This document shows, one piece after another, positions 16,996 through 24,705 of a DNA stretch of 64,000 bases. Below the pieces are notes generated by a model that worked only from the letters and a program-made list of their open reading frames with translations, was not told the origin of the DNA and made no database searches. Position numbers and translations under genes: made by a program. The first letter of the stretch is position 1. Each line of letters opens with the position of its first letter. Source of the DNA: Bradyrhizobium sp. LHD-71 (GTDB taxonomy: Bacteria > Pseudomonadota > Alphaproteobacteria > Rhizobiales > Xanthobacteraceae); contig NZ_JAVIFX010000032.1 in assembly GCF_031157255.1 (NCBI RefSeq), forward strand, positions 1-64,000. The letters run 5' to 3'.

Positions 16996-18030
16996 TTAGC
17001 CCGCCAACGCCACGCCAGGTGCGGTCCGGGTCCATCCCAGCGCCGGCGCGACCTTGTCGGCGACCAGCTCGATCGAACGCAAAATATAGGGGTGCGGCGC
17101 GTCGACCGAATGTGCCTGGAACACCAGATCGGTCACCCGCTCGAGCGTAGCGTCGGCGCGGAGCGAGGCGATGACCGCGTCCGCCGCGCCGACATGGGTA
17201 TCGAATGCCGTGATCATCTCCTCCAGCGTGTCGCCCGGAGGGAGATGGCCGCCCTTCATGAACTGCGGCAGCGCACGCCGCAACCCGATGTCCGCGAGCC
17301 GCATCGCTTCGGCATGGTCGTCGGCGACGAAAACGCTGCGCGAAGCCATGATGCGGGGCTCGCATCCCACAGGAAGCGCCGCGAGATAGGCGTCGATGAT
17401 CGGGTTCTGGATCTCGGCGAGTGTCGCGCGCGGCGCATCCTTGCTCCGCGGCTGCGTGCGCGACAACAACAGGCCATCGCCCGCCTTGCCGGCGCGAGCA
17501 CCACCGGCGACGGAGAATGTCGCCTGCCAGATGCGCCTGTCCAATTCCGGCCGTTGCGGATAGAGCGTGTCGCCACCGTCGAGAGCCTTGCCGACCAGCG
17601 CGGCACGGACCACTTCCAGGTTGCGGGCAAAGATCTCGTTGCGCTGGGCGCTGTCGAGGCCGAAGGCGGCGAAGGCCGACGGGTTGCCGCCGGTGCCGAC
17701 GCCGAGCTCGAAGCGGCCGTTGCAGAGCAGGTCGAGCACCGCGGCGTCCTCCGCCACCCGCACCGCATTTTCCAGCGGCAGCGTGACGATGCCGGTGCCG
17801 AGGCGGATGCGCGAGGTCTGCGCGGCGACGTAACCGAGGAAGGCGAAGGGCGACGGCAGGCCACCTTCGCGCTCGTGGAAATGATGCTGCGCGATCCAGG
17901 CGGAATCGAGCCCGGCCTTCTCCGCGCGCACGATCTGCTCGGCGGCGAACCGGTAGCGCTCGGCCGGCGAAGCCTCGTCCAGCAGGCGCGTGAAGAAGCC
18001 CAGTCGTTTCAGGTTTGCAAAGCGTTTCAT
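16996..18030 (-). CDS. luciferase-like FMN monooxygenase (KPN_01858 family)
   Basis: A 344-residue TIM-barrel flavin monooxygenase of the bacterial luciferase-like group, matching the KPN_01858-type family. Family features: GLDSAWIAQHHFHEREGGLPSPFAFLGYVAAQTSRIRLGTGIVTLPLENAVRVAEDAAVLDLLCNGRFELGVGTGG spans the FMN-binding half, cited here only by its ends and the HHF and GTGG blocks. The start is ATG 18030 with AGGGG upstream; the frame opens earlier but that part is unlike the family. It lies upstream of the two CMD-fold genes on the same strand, separated by a palindrome, and downstream of a MetQ-like gene. Substrate unknown; a sulfur or nitrogen compound imported by the ABC system would fit. 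Confidence 0.85.
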   Translation of the reverse strand: MKRFANLKRLGFFTRLLDEASPAERYRFAAEQIVRAEKAGLDSAWIAQHHFHEREGGLPSPFAFLGYVAAQTSRIRLGTGIVTLPLENAVRVAEDAAVLDLLCNGRFELGVGTGGNPSAFAAFGLDSAQRNEIFARNLEVVRAALVGKALDGGDTLYPQRPELDRRIWQATFSVAGGARAGKAGDGLLLSRTQPRSKDAPRATLAEIQNPIIDAYLAALPVGCEPRIMASRSVFVADDHAEAMRLADIGLRRALPQFMKGGHLPPGDTLEEMITAFDTHVGAADAVIASLRADATLERVTDLVFQAHSVDAPHPYILRSIELVADKVAPALGWTRTAPGVALAG

Positions 18031-18166
18031 ACGACCCCTGTCGGCCGAGGAAGGGCCCCGATGATGTCGGTTGCCGCAGGTCCAGACAAGCGGGCATTGC
18101 GCAAGGCTAATACGCAAGGCTGCCGCCGGGATCGTCCCTGCACTGAAGCCGGACTAGGCAGACTGC

Positions 18167-18949
18167 CTACCAGCTCGGCAGTACCGCGCCCTTGAACTTG
18201 GTCAGGACGAATTCCTTGACCTCAGGCGTGTGGTAGCTGCTGACGAGGGTCTTGACCCAGGGCTTGTCCTTGTCGGCGGCGCGAACGGCGATCAGGTTGA
18301 CGTAGGGTCCCTTCGGGTCCTCGCGCAGGATCGGGTCCTTGACGGGGTCGAGGCCCGCCTGGGTTGCATAATTGGTGTTGATCGCGGCGGCGTCGACGTC
18401 GTCGAGCGCACGCGGCGCCTGCGCCGCATCGACCTCGATGAACTTCAGCTTTTTGGGATTGTCGGTGATGTCGAGCACCGTCGGCTTGAAGCCGGTGCCG
18501 TCCTTCAGCTTGATCACGCCCTTGTCGCGCAGCAGCAGCAGCACGCGGCCGCCATTGGTCGGATCGTTGGGGATCGAAACCTTGCCGCCCTCGGGGATGT
18601 CGCCGAAGGCCTTGTGCTTCTTCGAATAGACGCCGATCGGGAAGTTCACGGTGAGCGCGACGGCCTCGATCTTATAGCCGCGGTCGGCCTTCTGATTGTC
18701 CAGGTAAGGTTGGTTCTGGAACGAATTCGCCTGGATCTCGCCGGCATCGAGCGCGGCGTTGGGCACGACATAGTCGGAGAACTCGATCAGCTGGAGGTCG
18801 AGGCCCTGCTTGGCCGCGATCGGCTTCACCGCCTCCAGGATCTGCGCGTGCGGTCCCGGCGTGACGCCGATCTTGATGGTCTCGGCGCGCACCGCGGCGG
18901 ACCAGAGAGCGAGCACGGTCGAGAGGATCAGCGGGAAGCGAAAAGACAT
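18167..18949 (-). CDS. MetQ/NlpA-family substrate-binding protein
   Basis: A 260-residue periplasmic binding protein of the MetQ/NlpA family, which bind methionine and related compounds for D/L-methionine ABC import. The signal peptide is residues 1-22 (to VRA before ETIKIGV) and has no lipobox Cys, so it is probably soluble. Family motifs: KIGVTPGPHAQILEAVKPIA, EFSDYVVPNAAL and FQNQPYLD. The start at 18949 has a GGAG site. No metN or metI is near, so it is an orphan here; the monooxygenase 136 bases downstream suggests a tie to that cluster. Confidence 0.88.
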   Translation of the reverse strand: MSFRFPLILSTVLALWSAAVRAETIKIGVTPGPHAQILEAVKPIAAKQGLDLQLIEFSDYVVPNAALDAGEIQANSFQNQPYLDNQKADRGYKIEAVALTVNFPIGVYSKKHKAFGDIPEGGKVSIPNDPTNGGRVLLLLRDKGVIKLKDGTGFKPTVLDITDNPKKLKFIEVDAAQAPRALDDVDAAAINTNYATQAGLDPVKDPILREDPKGPYVNLIAVRAADKDKPWVKTLVSSYHTPEVKEFVLTKFKGAVLPSW

Positions 18950-19133
18950 TTTGGTCTCCGTGGACTTCGGCAATGATGGAACCGTATTCGCCTCTCTGCA
19001 GTGCGAAATCAATGAAATGGAAATCCATATTGGCCAGCGGCAGCGGACGCACTTTCTCCATTCGGCGCCAACCAGGAAACGAAACGTTCCGCCGCCTGGC
19101 GTCTCGGATTTTCGCATCCCGGCTGCCCAGACG

Positions 19134-19158
19134 GGAACAGCGCCCGGCCTACGGCGTT
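19134..19158 (+). promoter_or_regulatory. EcfG general-stress promoter for the DUF892 gene
   Basis: GGAAC (19134-19138), 16 bases, CGTT (19155-19158): exact match to the alphaproteobacterial EcfG consensus GGAAC-N16/17-CGTT. It lies 32 bases before the DUF892 start codon, a fitting distance, and the target is a typical general-stress protein. Confidence 0.85.
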
Positions 19159-19190
19159 CCACTGCAATCATTGTAGAAGAGGAGTCTTTT

Positions 19191-19721
19191 ATGGGTTTCT
19201 TCACCAAGGACATCAAATCGATGGAGGACTTGCTGATCCACGGCCTCCAGGACATTTACTACGCCGAACAGCAGATCCTGAAATCGCTGCCGACGATGAT
19301 CGAGAAGGCCACTAACAAGGATCTCGTTGCTGGCCTGAAGGCGCATCTGGAAGAGACGCGCAAGCAGGTCGAGCGGCTCGAGAAGGTGTTCGCCAAGCTC
19401 GGCAAGGAGCCGAGCGGAACCCACTGCCCGGCCATCGACGGTCTCATCAAGGAGGCCGACGAGACCGCCGGCGAGATCGAGGACAAGGCGGTGCTGGATG
19501 CCGCCATCGTCGCGAACGCGCAGGCCGTCGAGCACTACGAGATGTGCCGCTACGGCACGCTGATCGCATGGGCCGAGGAGCTCGGCCACGACGAGATCGT
19601 GCGCTTCCTCACCACCAATCTGAACGAGGAGAAGGCCGCGAACACCAAGCTCAACACGGTGGCGCTGCGCAAGGGCGTCAACACAAAGGCTTCCAACACA
19701 AAGGCTTCCAACGCCGCGTGA
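19191..19721 (+). CDS. DUF892/YciF ferritin-like stress protein
   Basis: A 176-residue four-helix ferritin-like protein of the DUF892 (YciE/YciF) family, induced by osmotic and stationary-phase stress in many bacteria. Core: MEDLLIHGLQDIYYAEQQILKSLPTMIEKA, later EETRKQVERLEKVFAKLG, QAVEHYEMCRYGTLIAWAEELG and LTTNLNEEKAANTKL; the Glu/His pattern could hold a di-metal site. Start ATG 19191 follows AGAAGAGGAG. An EcfG promoter lies just upstream. The tail contains a 15-base tandem duplication (19680-19709) encoding NTKAS twice. Precise biochemical role is not known for the family. Confidence 0.93.
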   Translation: MGFFTKDIKSMEDLLIHGLQDIYYAEQQILKSLPTMIEKATNKDLVAGLKAHLEETRKQVERLEKVFAKLGKEPSGTHCPAIDGLIKEADETAGEIEDKAVLDAAIVANAQAVEHYEMCRYGTLIAWAEELGHDEIVRFLTTNLNEEKAANTKLNTVALRKGVNTKASNTKASNAA

Positions 19722-19728
19722 CGACAGA

Positions 19729-19754
19729 TGGCGGCTCCGCCTGCGGAGCCGCCA
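19729..19754. terminator. hairpin after the DUF892 gene
   Basis: TGGCGGCTCCGC (19729-19740) pairs perfectly with GCGGAGCCGCCA (19743-19754). It begins 7 bases after the DUF892 stop codon. There is no T-run, so it is a weak or rho-assisted terminator, or a stabilising 3' end. Confidence 0.5.
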
Positions 19755-19876
19755 CGATCACGGACGAGGTTGCGTCGTCTCGCTGCGACATCTTCGACTC
19801 CCCCCGCGCTCCCCTCCTGAGCTAGAGTGCGTCACTGACGCTGACGACTTGTCTTAGGAAGAGCGGGGAGCATCCC

Positions 19877-21667
19877 ATGAACGAGAACGAAATCCGCAAT
19901 CTGATCGCGGAGGTGAAGCAAGGCACGCTGTCGCGACGCTCGTTCATCCAGCGCGTTGCCGCCATCGGGATCACCGCGCCGATCGCGAGCCAGATCCTGG
20001 TCTGGCACGACGTCGCGATGGCCGACGCCAGGCTCCCGTACAAACCGACCAAGGCGGGCGGCGGCGGCCCGCTCAAGATCCTGCTCTGGCAGGCCCCGAC
20101 CCTGCTCAATCCGCATTTCGCGATCGGCACCAAGGACCAGATCGCCTCGCGCATCTTCTTCGAGCCGCTCGCCGGCTGGGACAAGGACGGCAACCTCATC
20201 CCCTGCCTTGCTGCCGAGGCTCCAACCAAGGCAAACGGCGGCATTGCGGCAGACGGCATGAGCGTGACCTGGAAGCTCAAGCAGGGCGTCAAGTGGCATG
20301 ACGGCAAGCCCTTCACCGCCGACGACGTCGTGTTCACCTGGCAATACGCCGCGGACCTCACGACCGCGGCCTATACCACGGGATCGTACAAGGACATCAA
20401 GGTCGAGAAGATCGACGACTACACCGTCAAGGTGATCTACAAGGCGCCAACGCCGTTCTGGGCCGATCCCTTCGTCGGCGGCTCGGTCGGCCAGATCCTG
20501 CCGAAGCATCATTTCGGCGACTTTGTCGGCGCGAAGTCGCGCGAGGCACCGGCGAATCTGAAGCCGGTCGGCACCGGGCCATACAAGTTCGTCGAGTTCA
20601 AGCCGGGCGACCTGATCCGTGCCGAACGCAATCCCGACTATCACGTCAAGAACCAGCCGCATTTCGACACGATCGAAGTCAAGGGCGGCGGCGATGCGGT
20701 GTCGGCGGCGCGCGCGGTGCTGCAAACCGGCGAATACGACTTTGCCTGGAACATGCAGGTTGAGGAGGAGGTCCTCAAACGCATGGAGGCAGGCGGCAAA
20801 GGCAAGCTCGACATCACGCCTTCCGGCAATGTCGAATTCATCATCCTCAACACGACGGACCCCTGGACCGAGGTCGACGGCGAGCGTTCGAGCGTCAAGA
20901 CCAAGCACCCGACGCTGTCCGATCCGGCCGTTCGTCGCGCGATCAACCTGTTGATCGATCGCGATTCGATCCAGAAGTTCATCTACGGACGCGGAGCCAT
21001 CGCGACCGCGAGCTTCGTCAACGCGCCCAAGCAGTTCAAGTCCCCCAAGCTGAAATACGAGTTCGACATCGACAAGGCCAGCAAGATCCTCGACGAGGCC
21101 GGCTGGACCAAAGGCGCAGACGGCATTCGCGAGAAGGACGGCAAGAAGCTCAAATACGTCTTCCAGACCTCCACCAACGCCCCCCGCCAGAAGACCCAGG
21201 CCATCATCAAGCAGGCCTGCCAGAAGGCCGGCATCGAGATCGAGGTCAAGGCGGTCACCGCGTCGGTGTTCTTCTCCTCTGATGTCGGCAATCCCGATAC
21301 CTATTCGAAATTCTATGCCGACATGGAGATGTACAACACCACGCAGCCGCAGCCCGACCCGGAGCGGTTGTTGAACCAATGCGTGTCCTGGGAGATCGCC
21401 ACCAAGGACAACAAATGGCTGGGCCGCAACAATTCGCGCTATTCCGATCCCGAAGCCGACAAGGCCTACAAAGCCGCACAGAACGAGCTCGATCCCGCCA
21501 AGCGCGCGGCGCTGCTGATGAAGGTGGACGAGATCTTCTGCGAGGCCAACGTATTCCTGCCGCTGCTCTCACGCCACATCGTCAACGCCAGCGTCAACAA
21601 TCTCATGATCGACATTTCGGGCTGGGACACCATCACGTGGAATCTGGCGGCGTGGTATCGCAGCTGA
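19877..21667 (+). CDS. Tat-exported peptide/nickel-type ABC substrate-binding protein
   Basis: A 596-residue periplasmic binding protein of the SBP_bac_5 (DppA/OppA/NikA) class. A twin-Arg signal, TLSRRSFIQRVAAIGITAPI, covers residues about 16-40. The mature domain shows the family run: LKILLWQAPTLLNPHF, IFFEPLAGWDKDGNLIPCLA, WKLKQGVKWHDGKPFTADDVVFTW (the most conserved motif) and a repeating KVEKIDDYTVKV. The ATG follows GGGGAG. No permease or ATPase genes are adjacent, so its transporter is elsewhere. Cargo may be oligopeptides, opines or other; it cannot be told here. Confidence 0.92.
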   Translation: MNENEIRNLIAEVKQGTLSRRSFIQRVAAIGITAPIASQILVWHDVAMADARLPYKPTKAGGGGPLKILLWQAPTLLNPHFAIGTKDQIASRIFFEPLAGWDKDGNLIPCLAAEAPTKANGGIAADGMSVTWKLKQGVKWHDGKPFTADDVVFTWQYAADLTTAAYTTGSYKDIKVEKIDDYTVKVIYKAPTPFWADPFVGGSVGQILPKHHFGDFVGAKSREAPANLKPVGTGPYKFVEFKPGDLIRAERNPDYHVKNQPHFDTIEVKGGGDAVSAARAVLQTGEYDFAWNMQVEEEVLKRMEAGGKGKLDITPSGNVEFIILNTTDPWTEVDGERSSVKTKHPTLSDPAVRRAINLLIDRDSIQKFIYGRGAIATASFVNAPKQFKSPKLKYEFDIDKASKILDEAGWTKGADGIREKDGKKLKYVFQTSTNAPRQKTQAIIKQACQKAGIEIEVKAVTASVFFSSDVGNPDTYSKFYADMEMYNTTQPQPDPERLLNQCVSWEIATKDNKWLGRNNSRYSDPEADKAYKAAQNELDPAKRAALLMKVDEIFCEANVFLPLLSRHIVNASVNNLMIDISGWDTITWNLAAWYRS

Positions 21668-21747
21668 GGCTGGCACGATCGGGGGGAGCGCTCTCTCCGC
21701 AAGTGCAGGGCAACCGTATATGGCATTTTGCGCGACCTGAGCACGCG

Positions 21748-21883
21748 CCTCGTCCTTCGAGACGACCGCTTCGCGGTCTCCTCAGGATGAGGCTCAGCAG
21801 CATCGGTGCTCGTCCAAACTGCAGCCGCGCACTCGATCCTCATCCTGAGGGCCCGCCAACGGCGGGCGTCTCGAAGGATGGCC
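21748..21883. repeat. paired Bradyrhizobium-type palindromes (CTTCGAGAC type)
   Basis: Two related units, about 21748-21792 and 21838-21883, each carry CCTTCGAGAC or its complement GTCTCGAAGG at one end and TCCTCAGGATGAGG or CCTCATCCTGAGG at the other. Each can fold on itself, and the two are inverted copies of each other. A common intergenic repeat in Bradyrhizobium. It separates the binding-protein gene from the SDR gene and may serve as a bidirectional transcript end. Confidence 0.75.
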
Positions 21884-21951
21884 ACATGCGAGATCGCTCC
21901 CATCTGCAATCCCCTGCTCCACGACAGGTCACGTGATCATGGACGCATGCG

Positions 21952-22809
21952 TCAGATGAACGGCTTGCCACCGGTGACGGCGAGCGTCGCCCCTGACGTA
22001 TAGCTCGAGAGCGGATCGGCGAGCATGACATAGGCGGTGGCGAGCTCGGCCGGCTGGCCGGCGCGCTGCATCGGGACCTGCTTGCCGAAGTTCTTGACCC
22101 TGTCCTCCGGCATCGTCGAGGGAATCAGCGGCGTCCAGATCGGACCGGGGGCGACAGCGTTGACCCGGATGCCCTTCTCCGCCAGCATCTGGGCCAATCC
22201 CCCGGTGAAATTCTGAATGGCTCCCTTGGTGGTGGCATAGGCGAGCAGGGTTGGATTCGGCATGTCGGAGTTCACCGAGGCGGTGTTCACGATGGCCGCG
22301 CCTGGACGCATATGCGGGACGGCGGCCTTGGTCAGGTAGAACATGGCGTGGATGTTGGTCTCGAACGTCCGCTGCCATTCGTCGTCGCTGATGTCGGCGA
22401 TGTCCTTGAACGTCGCCTGATGAGCGGCATTGTTGACGAGGATGTCGATGCCGCCGAGTTCCTCGACGGTGCGCCGGACGATGGTGCGGCAATGCTCGGG
22501 ACTGCGGATGTCACCGGGGATCAGGACGGCTTTGCGCCCCTCCCGCTCGACCAGCGCCTTGACCTCGCCGGCATCCTCGTCCTCGTTCAGATAGGAGATG
22601 ACGATGTCGGCGCCTTCCCTCGCATAGGCGATCGCGACGGCGCGGCCGATGCCGCTGTCACCGCCGGTGATGATCGCCTTCTTTCCAGCCAGGCGTCCGG
22701 CGCCCTTGTAACTCTCCTCGCCGTGATCGGGCCTGGGATTCATCGCCCGCGTCGAGCCGGGCATCGGTTGCTGCTGAGCAGGAAAAGGCGGTTTTGGATA
22801 ATCGGTCAT
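21952..22809 (-). CDS. general-stress short-chain dehydrogenase (YghA/YhdG type)
   Basis: A 285-residue SDR oxidoreductase of the glucose/ribitol-dehydrogenase-like group often found among general-stress genes. A Pro-rich head (YPKPPFPAQQQPMPGS) precedes the Rossmann fold: cofactor motif TGGDSGIGRA, NNAA, and catalytic YATTK with the upstream Ser (TASVNS). C-terminal GATLAVTGGKPFI is typical. The frame is open to 22950, but ATG 22809 has a GGAG site and matches the family's N-terminus. An exact EcfG promoter lies 29-53 bases upstream. Substrate unknown. Confidence 0.93.
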   Translation of the reverse strand: MTDYPKPPFPAQQQPMPGSTRAMNPRPDHGEESYKGAGRLAGKKAIITGGDSGIGRAVAIAYAREGADIVISYLNEDEDAGEVKALVEREGRKAVLIPGDIRSPEHCRTIVRRTVEELGGIDILVNNAAHQATFKDIADISDDEWQRTFETNIHAMFYLTKAAVPHMRPGAAIVNTASVNSDMPNPTLLAYATTKGAIQNFTGGLAQMLAEKGIRVNAVAPGPIWTPLIPSTMPEDRVKNFGKQVPMQRAGQPAELATAYVMLADPLSSYTSGATLAVTGGKPFI

Positions 22810-22837
22810 GGGAGGGGCTCCGGGGGCTTGTCCCGCT

Positions 22838-22862
22838 AACGGAGAGCGGAGGGAAGCGTTCC
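22838..22862 (-). promoter_or_regulatory. EcfG general-stress promoter for the SDR gene
   Basis: On the minus strand GGAAC (22858-22862), 16 bases, CGTT (22838-22841): exact EcfG consensus, just upstream of the SDR start at 22809. It is the second such promoter within 4 kb, the other serving the DUF892 gene. Confidence 0.85.
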
Positions 22863-22897
22863 TCGGACGTCCGACGTCTACCCCAGCGGACTCAGCC

Positions 22898-23155
22898 TCA
22901 ATGCGCGTGCCGACCCGCACGGTCGGTGTTCCCGTCCTTCGCGACCTCACGGACGCACTCGGCGTCCGCCCCCGTCATGCTCTTCATGCACAGGGCCAGC
23001 GTGGCAAAGCCGCAGGTTTGATGCCCGTCATCGCGGAGGCAGAAGCGATCGCCATATGGCTCCGGAGGTTCGAGCGTCGCCTCGGAAATGCCGATGATCG
23101 CAACGAGGGCACCACCGAAAATCAGCGAGGACATCACACGTCTGCGCCTGGACAT
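22898..23155 (-). CDS. DUF3551-like small exported protein
   Basis: An 85-residue protein with a basic, hydrophobic N-terminal segment (MSSLIFGGALVAIIGISEA) serving as signal or anchor. A Cys-containing body follows, RFCLRDDGHQTCGFATLALCMKSMTGADAECVREV, spaced like DUF3551 proteins, which are very numerous in Bradyrhizobium and have no assigned function. The frame opens earlier, but ATG 23155 has a GGGAG site (ACGGGAGTTGCG) and starts the basic leader. Four Cys may make disulfides outside the cytoplasm. Confidence 0.7.
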   Translation of the reverse strand: MSRRRRVMSSLIFGGALVAIIGISEATLEPPEPYGDRFCLRDDGHQTCGFATLALCMKSMTGADAECVREVAKDGNTDRAGRHAH

Positions 23156-23252
23156 CGCAACTCCCGTGTTTCTCGTTCGGCGCGGCATCGCTCGAACATC
23201 TCGCGTTGCCGCCGCTTCTCGAATGTCGCTTACTTGGCCGATCCGTTGTATG

Positions 23253-23462
23253 CTATCGCGCGACCGCCGTGACACTGGCCTTGCAGAAGGCGAAGATGAA
23301 GCGGCCGTAGAGCGCGCCGAGCCCCAACCCCGAAGAGGCCAAGCGGTAGGAGTTGCCGAGAGCCCGGGCAAGTTCGATCCAGCCCGTGACCTCGTTGTGC
23401 GCGGGCGTCATGTGGATGCCGGCCAGCGGCAGCATCAGGAGCTGAATGCCGAGCTCGCTCAT
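23253..23462 (-). CDS. small ORF coupled to the AraC regulator
   Basis: A 69-residue hydrophobic ORF. Its ATG overlaps the stop of the upstream AraC gene (ATGA, 23459-23462), a sign of translational coupling. The sequence starts MSELGIQLLMLPLAGIH and has a second hydrophobic stretch near the C-terminus (LGLGALYGRFIFAFCKASV). I recognise no family. It could be a small membrane protein or a chance frame; coupling and hydrophobicity favour the first. Confidence 0.45.
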   Translation of the reverse strand: MSELGIQLLMLPLAGIHMTPAHNEVTGWIELARALGNSYRLASSGLGLGALYGRFIFAFCKASVTAVAR

Positions 23463-24277
23463 GACGGCACAGCTTCCGGGCGCGGCAGCGGCATGAACTG
23501 CGCGAGATAGGCGCTGCGCCATTGATAGGGCGTATCGCCGACGAACCGCTTGAACACCGTCGTGAAGTGCGCCTGGGTCTGGAATCCCACCGTCAAGGCG
23601 GTGTCGACCAGCGAGACGTCGCCTTGCTTGAGCAGCTCCTGGGCGCGCTCGATCCGGCACTTCAACAGATATTCGTGAGGCCGCATCCCGACAGCCGCCC
23701 GGAACTGCGCGGCAAAGTGCATCCGGCTGAGCCCGGCAACGGCAGCGAGCTGCTCCAGCGTGATCTTCGCGCCCAGATTTTCGTCGACATATTGCATCAC
23801 GCGCTTGAGGCGCCATTTCTGCAACGACCGCACGATGCGGCACGCGCGGCCCTCATGCGCTTCGACATCGGGCTCTCTGAGCGGGCTCGCCGTCTGTGCG
23901 CTGGCGCGGCGGGTCACGATGGCAAGACGCAACGCGTCGGCGAGGATGGCCGAATGCGGATGGTGCATTTCTTCCGTCGCTACGAGCGCATCCGAAAGAC
24001 GCCGCATCACGGGATCCGTCGTCTCCTCCGCACCGCAGTTCCGATCGAGGCGCTTGGCGGACACCCTGAAGCCGGACCCGCGAGCGGACCTCTGCATATC
24101 CGGCGCCTCGATGGCGAGTGCAACATCGAGATGAACCAGAGACAGCGTCGTCCCCTCCTTGCCAGCCTGACCGGAATATCCCGAGCGCCGGCGCCTGCTG
24201 CCGTCGATCTCCGAGACATCGATCGAGCCGAATGCATGATCCTTGGTGGTAAGCGGCTGTGACAGCTGTAGCGACAT
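23459..24277 (-). CDS. AraC-family transcriptional regulator
   Basis: A 272-residue activator with the AraC double helix-turn-helix in the C-terminal 100 residues: KITLEQLAAVAGLSRMHFAAQFRAAVGMRPHEYL, then VSLVDTALTVGFQTQAHFTTVFKRFVGDTPYQWR. The N-terminal part (1-165) is not a recognisable sugar-binding cupin. It is very similar in its DNA-binding half to the AraC protein at 29429-30442, though the two lie 5 kb apart with a two-component system between them. Divergent from the sensor kinase gene; the spacer holds an 18-base palindrome. Effector unknown. Confidence 0.9.
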   Translation of the reverse strand: MSLQLSQPLTTKDHAFGSIDVSEIDGSRRRRSGYSGQAGKEGTTLSLVHLDVALAIEAPDMQRSARGSGFRVSAKRLDRNCGAEETTDPVMRRLSDALVATEEMHHPHSAILADALRLAIVTRRASAQTASPLREPDVEAHEGRACRIVRSLQKWRLKRVMQYVDENLGAKITLEQLAAVAGLSRMHFAAQFRAAVGMRPHEYLLKCRIERAQELLKQGDVSLVDTALTVGFQTQAHFTTVFKRFVGDTPYQWRSAYLAQFMPLPRPEAVPS

Positions 24278-24705
24278 CGTCGAAGCTCCTTGTCCCGTTT
24301 CGATCCGGCGAAAGCCTGGCCGGCTTGTCCGAACGTCATGGCAGCAGAGTAATTCGACGGGCCGCGCGCTCCATTCTACGCGCGGGTGGACTGATAGGTT
24401 CTCGGGTTGATCGCATCATACCTAGGTATGATCGCGGCCCGCCGTTGGATTGGGCCGCGGCCGCATCGACGAATCGGCCGGGCCGCGCTGCGCGATGCAC
24501 CTGCGGTAAGTTGACGCGCCATCGCCAGGTAAAACGTGGAGAACCGCTGTTTTTCGAGGGATTACCCTCTCTCATCGGCCGGGCCGCCTTCGGCTGGTCG
24601 CGCGGTCTTCCAAGAGAGCACGAAAATCACGCGGCCAGATGTTGTCGGCGCCACAAAATCGCGGCATCAACGCCGCTGGAATGAAGCGAACGACGACCAG
24701 CGACG
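24278..24705. other. 428-base divergent promoter region
   Basis: Lies between the AraC gene (minus) and the sensor kinase gene (plus) and must hold both promoters. Apart from the 18-base palindrome at 24415-24432 I see no gene, hairpin or known operator. Confidence 0.6.
24415..24432. promoter_or_regulatory. 18-base perfect palindrome, candidate operator
   Basis: ATCATACCTAGGTATGAT is fully symmetric around CCTAGG. It lies between the AraC regulator and the sensor-kinase/FixJ-type regulator pair, a natural place for autoregulation by either. Which protein binds is not known from sequence. Confidence 0.5.

Noticed and set aside
18950-19133. SAM riboswitch upstream of the MetQ-like gene
   Set aside because: I could not find the SAM-II pseudoknot pattern or a SAM-I core; the leader shows no matching structure by eye.
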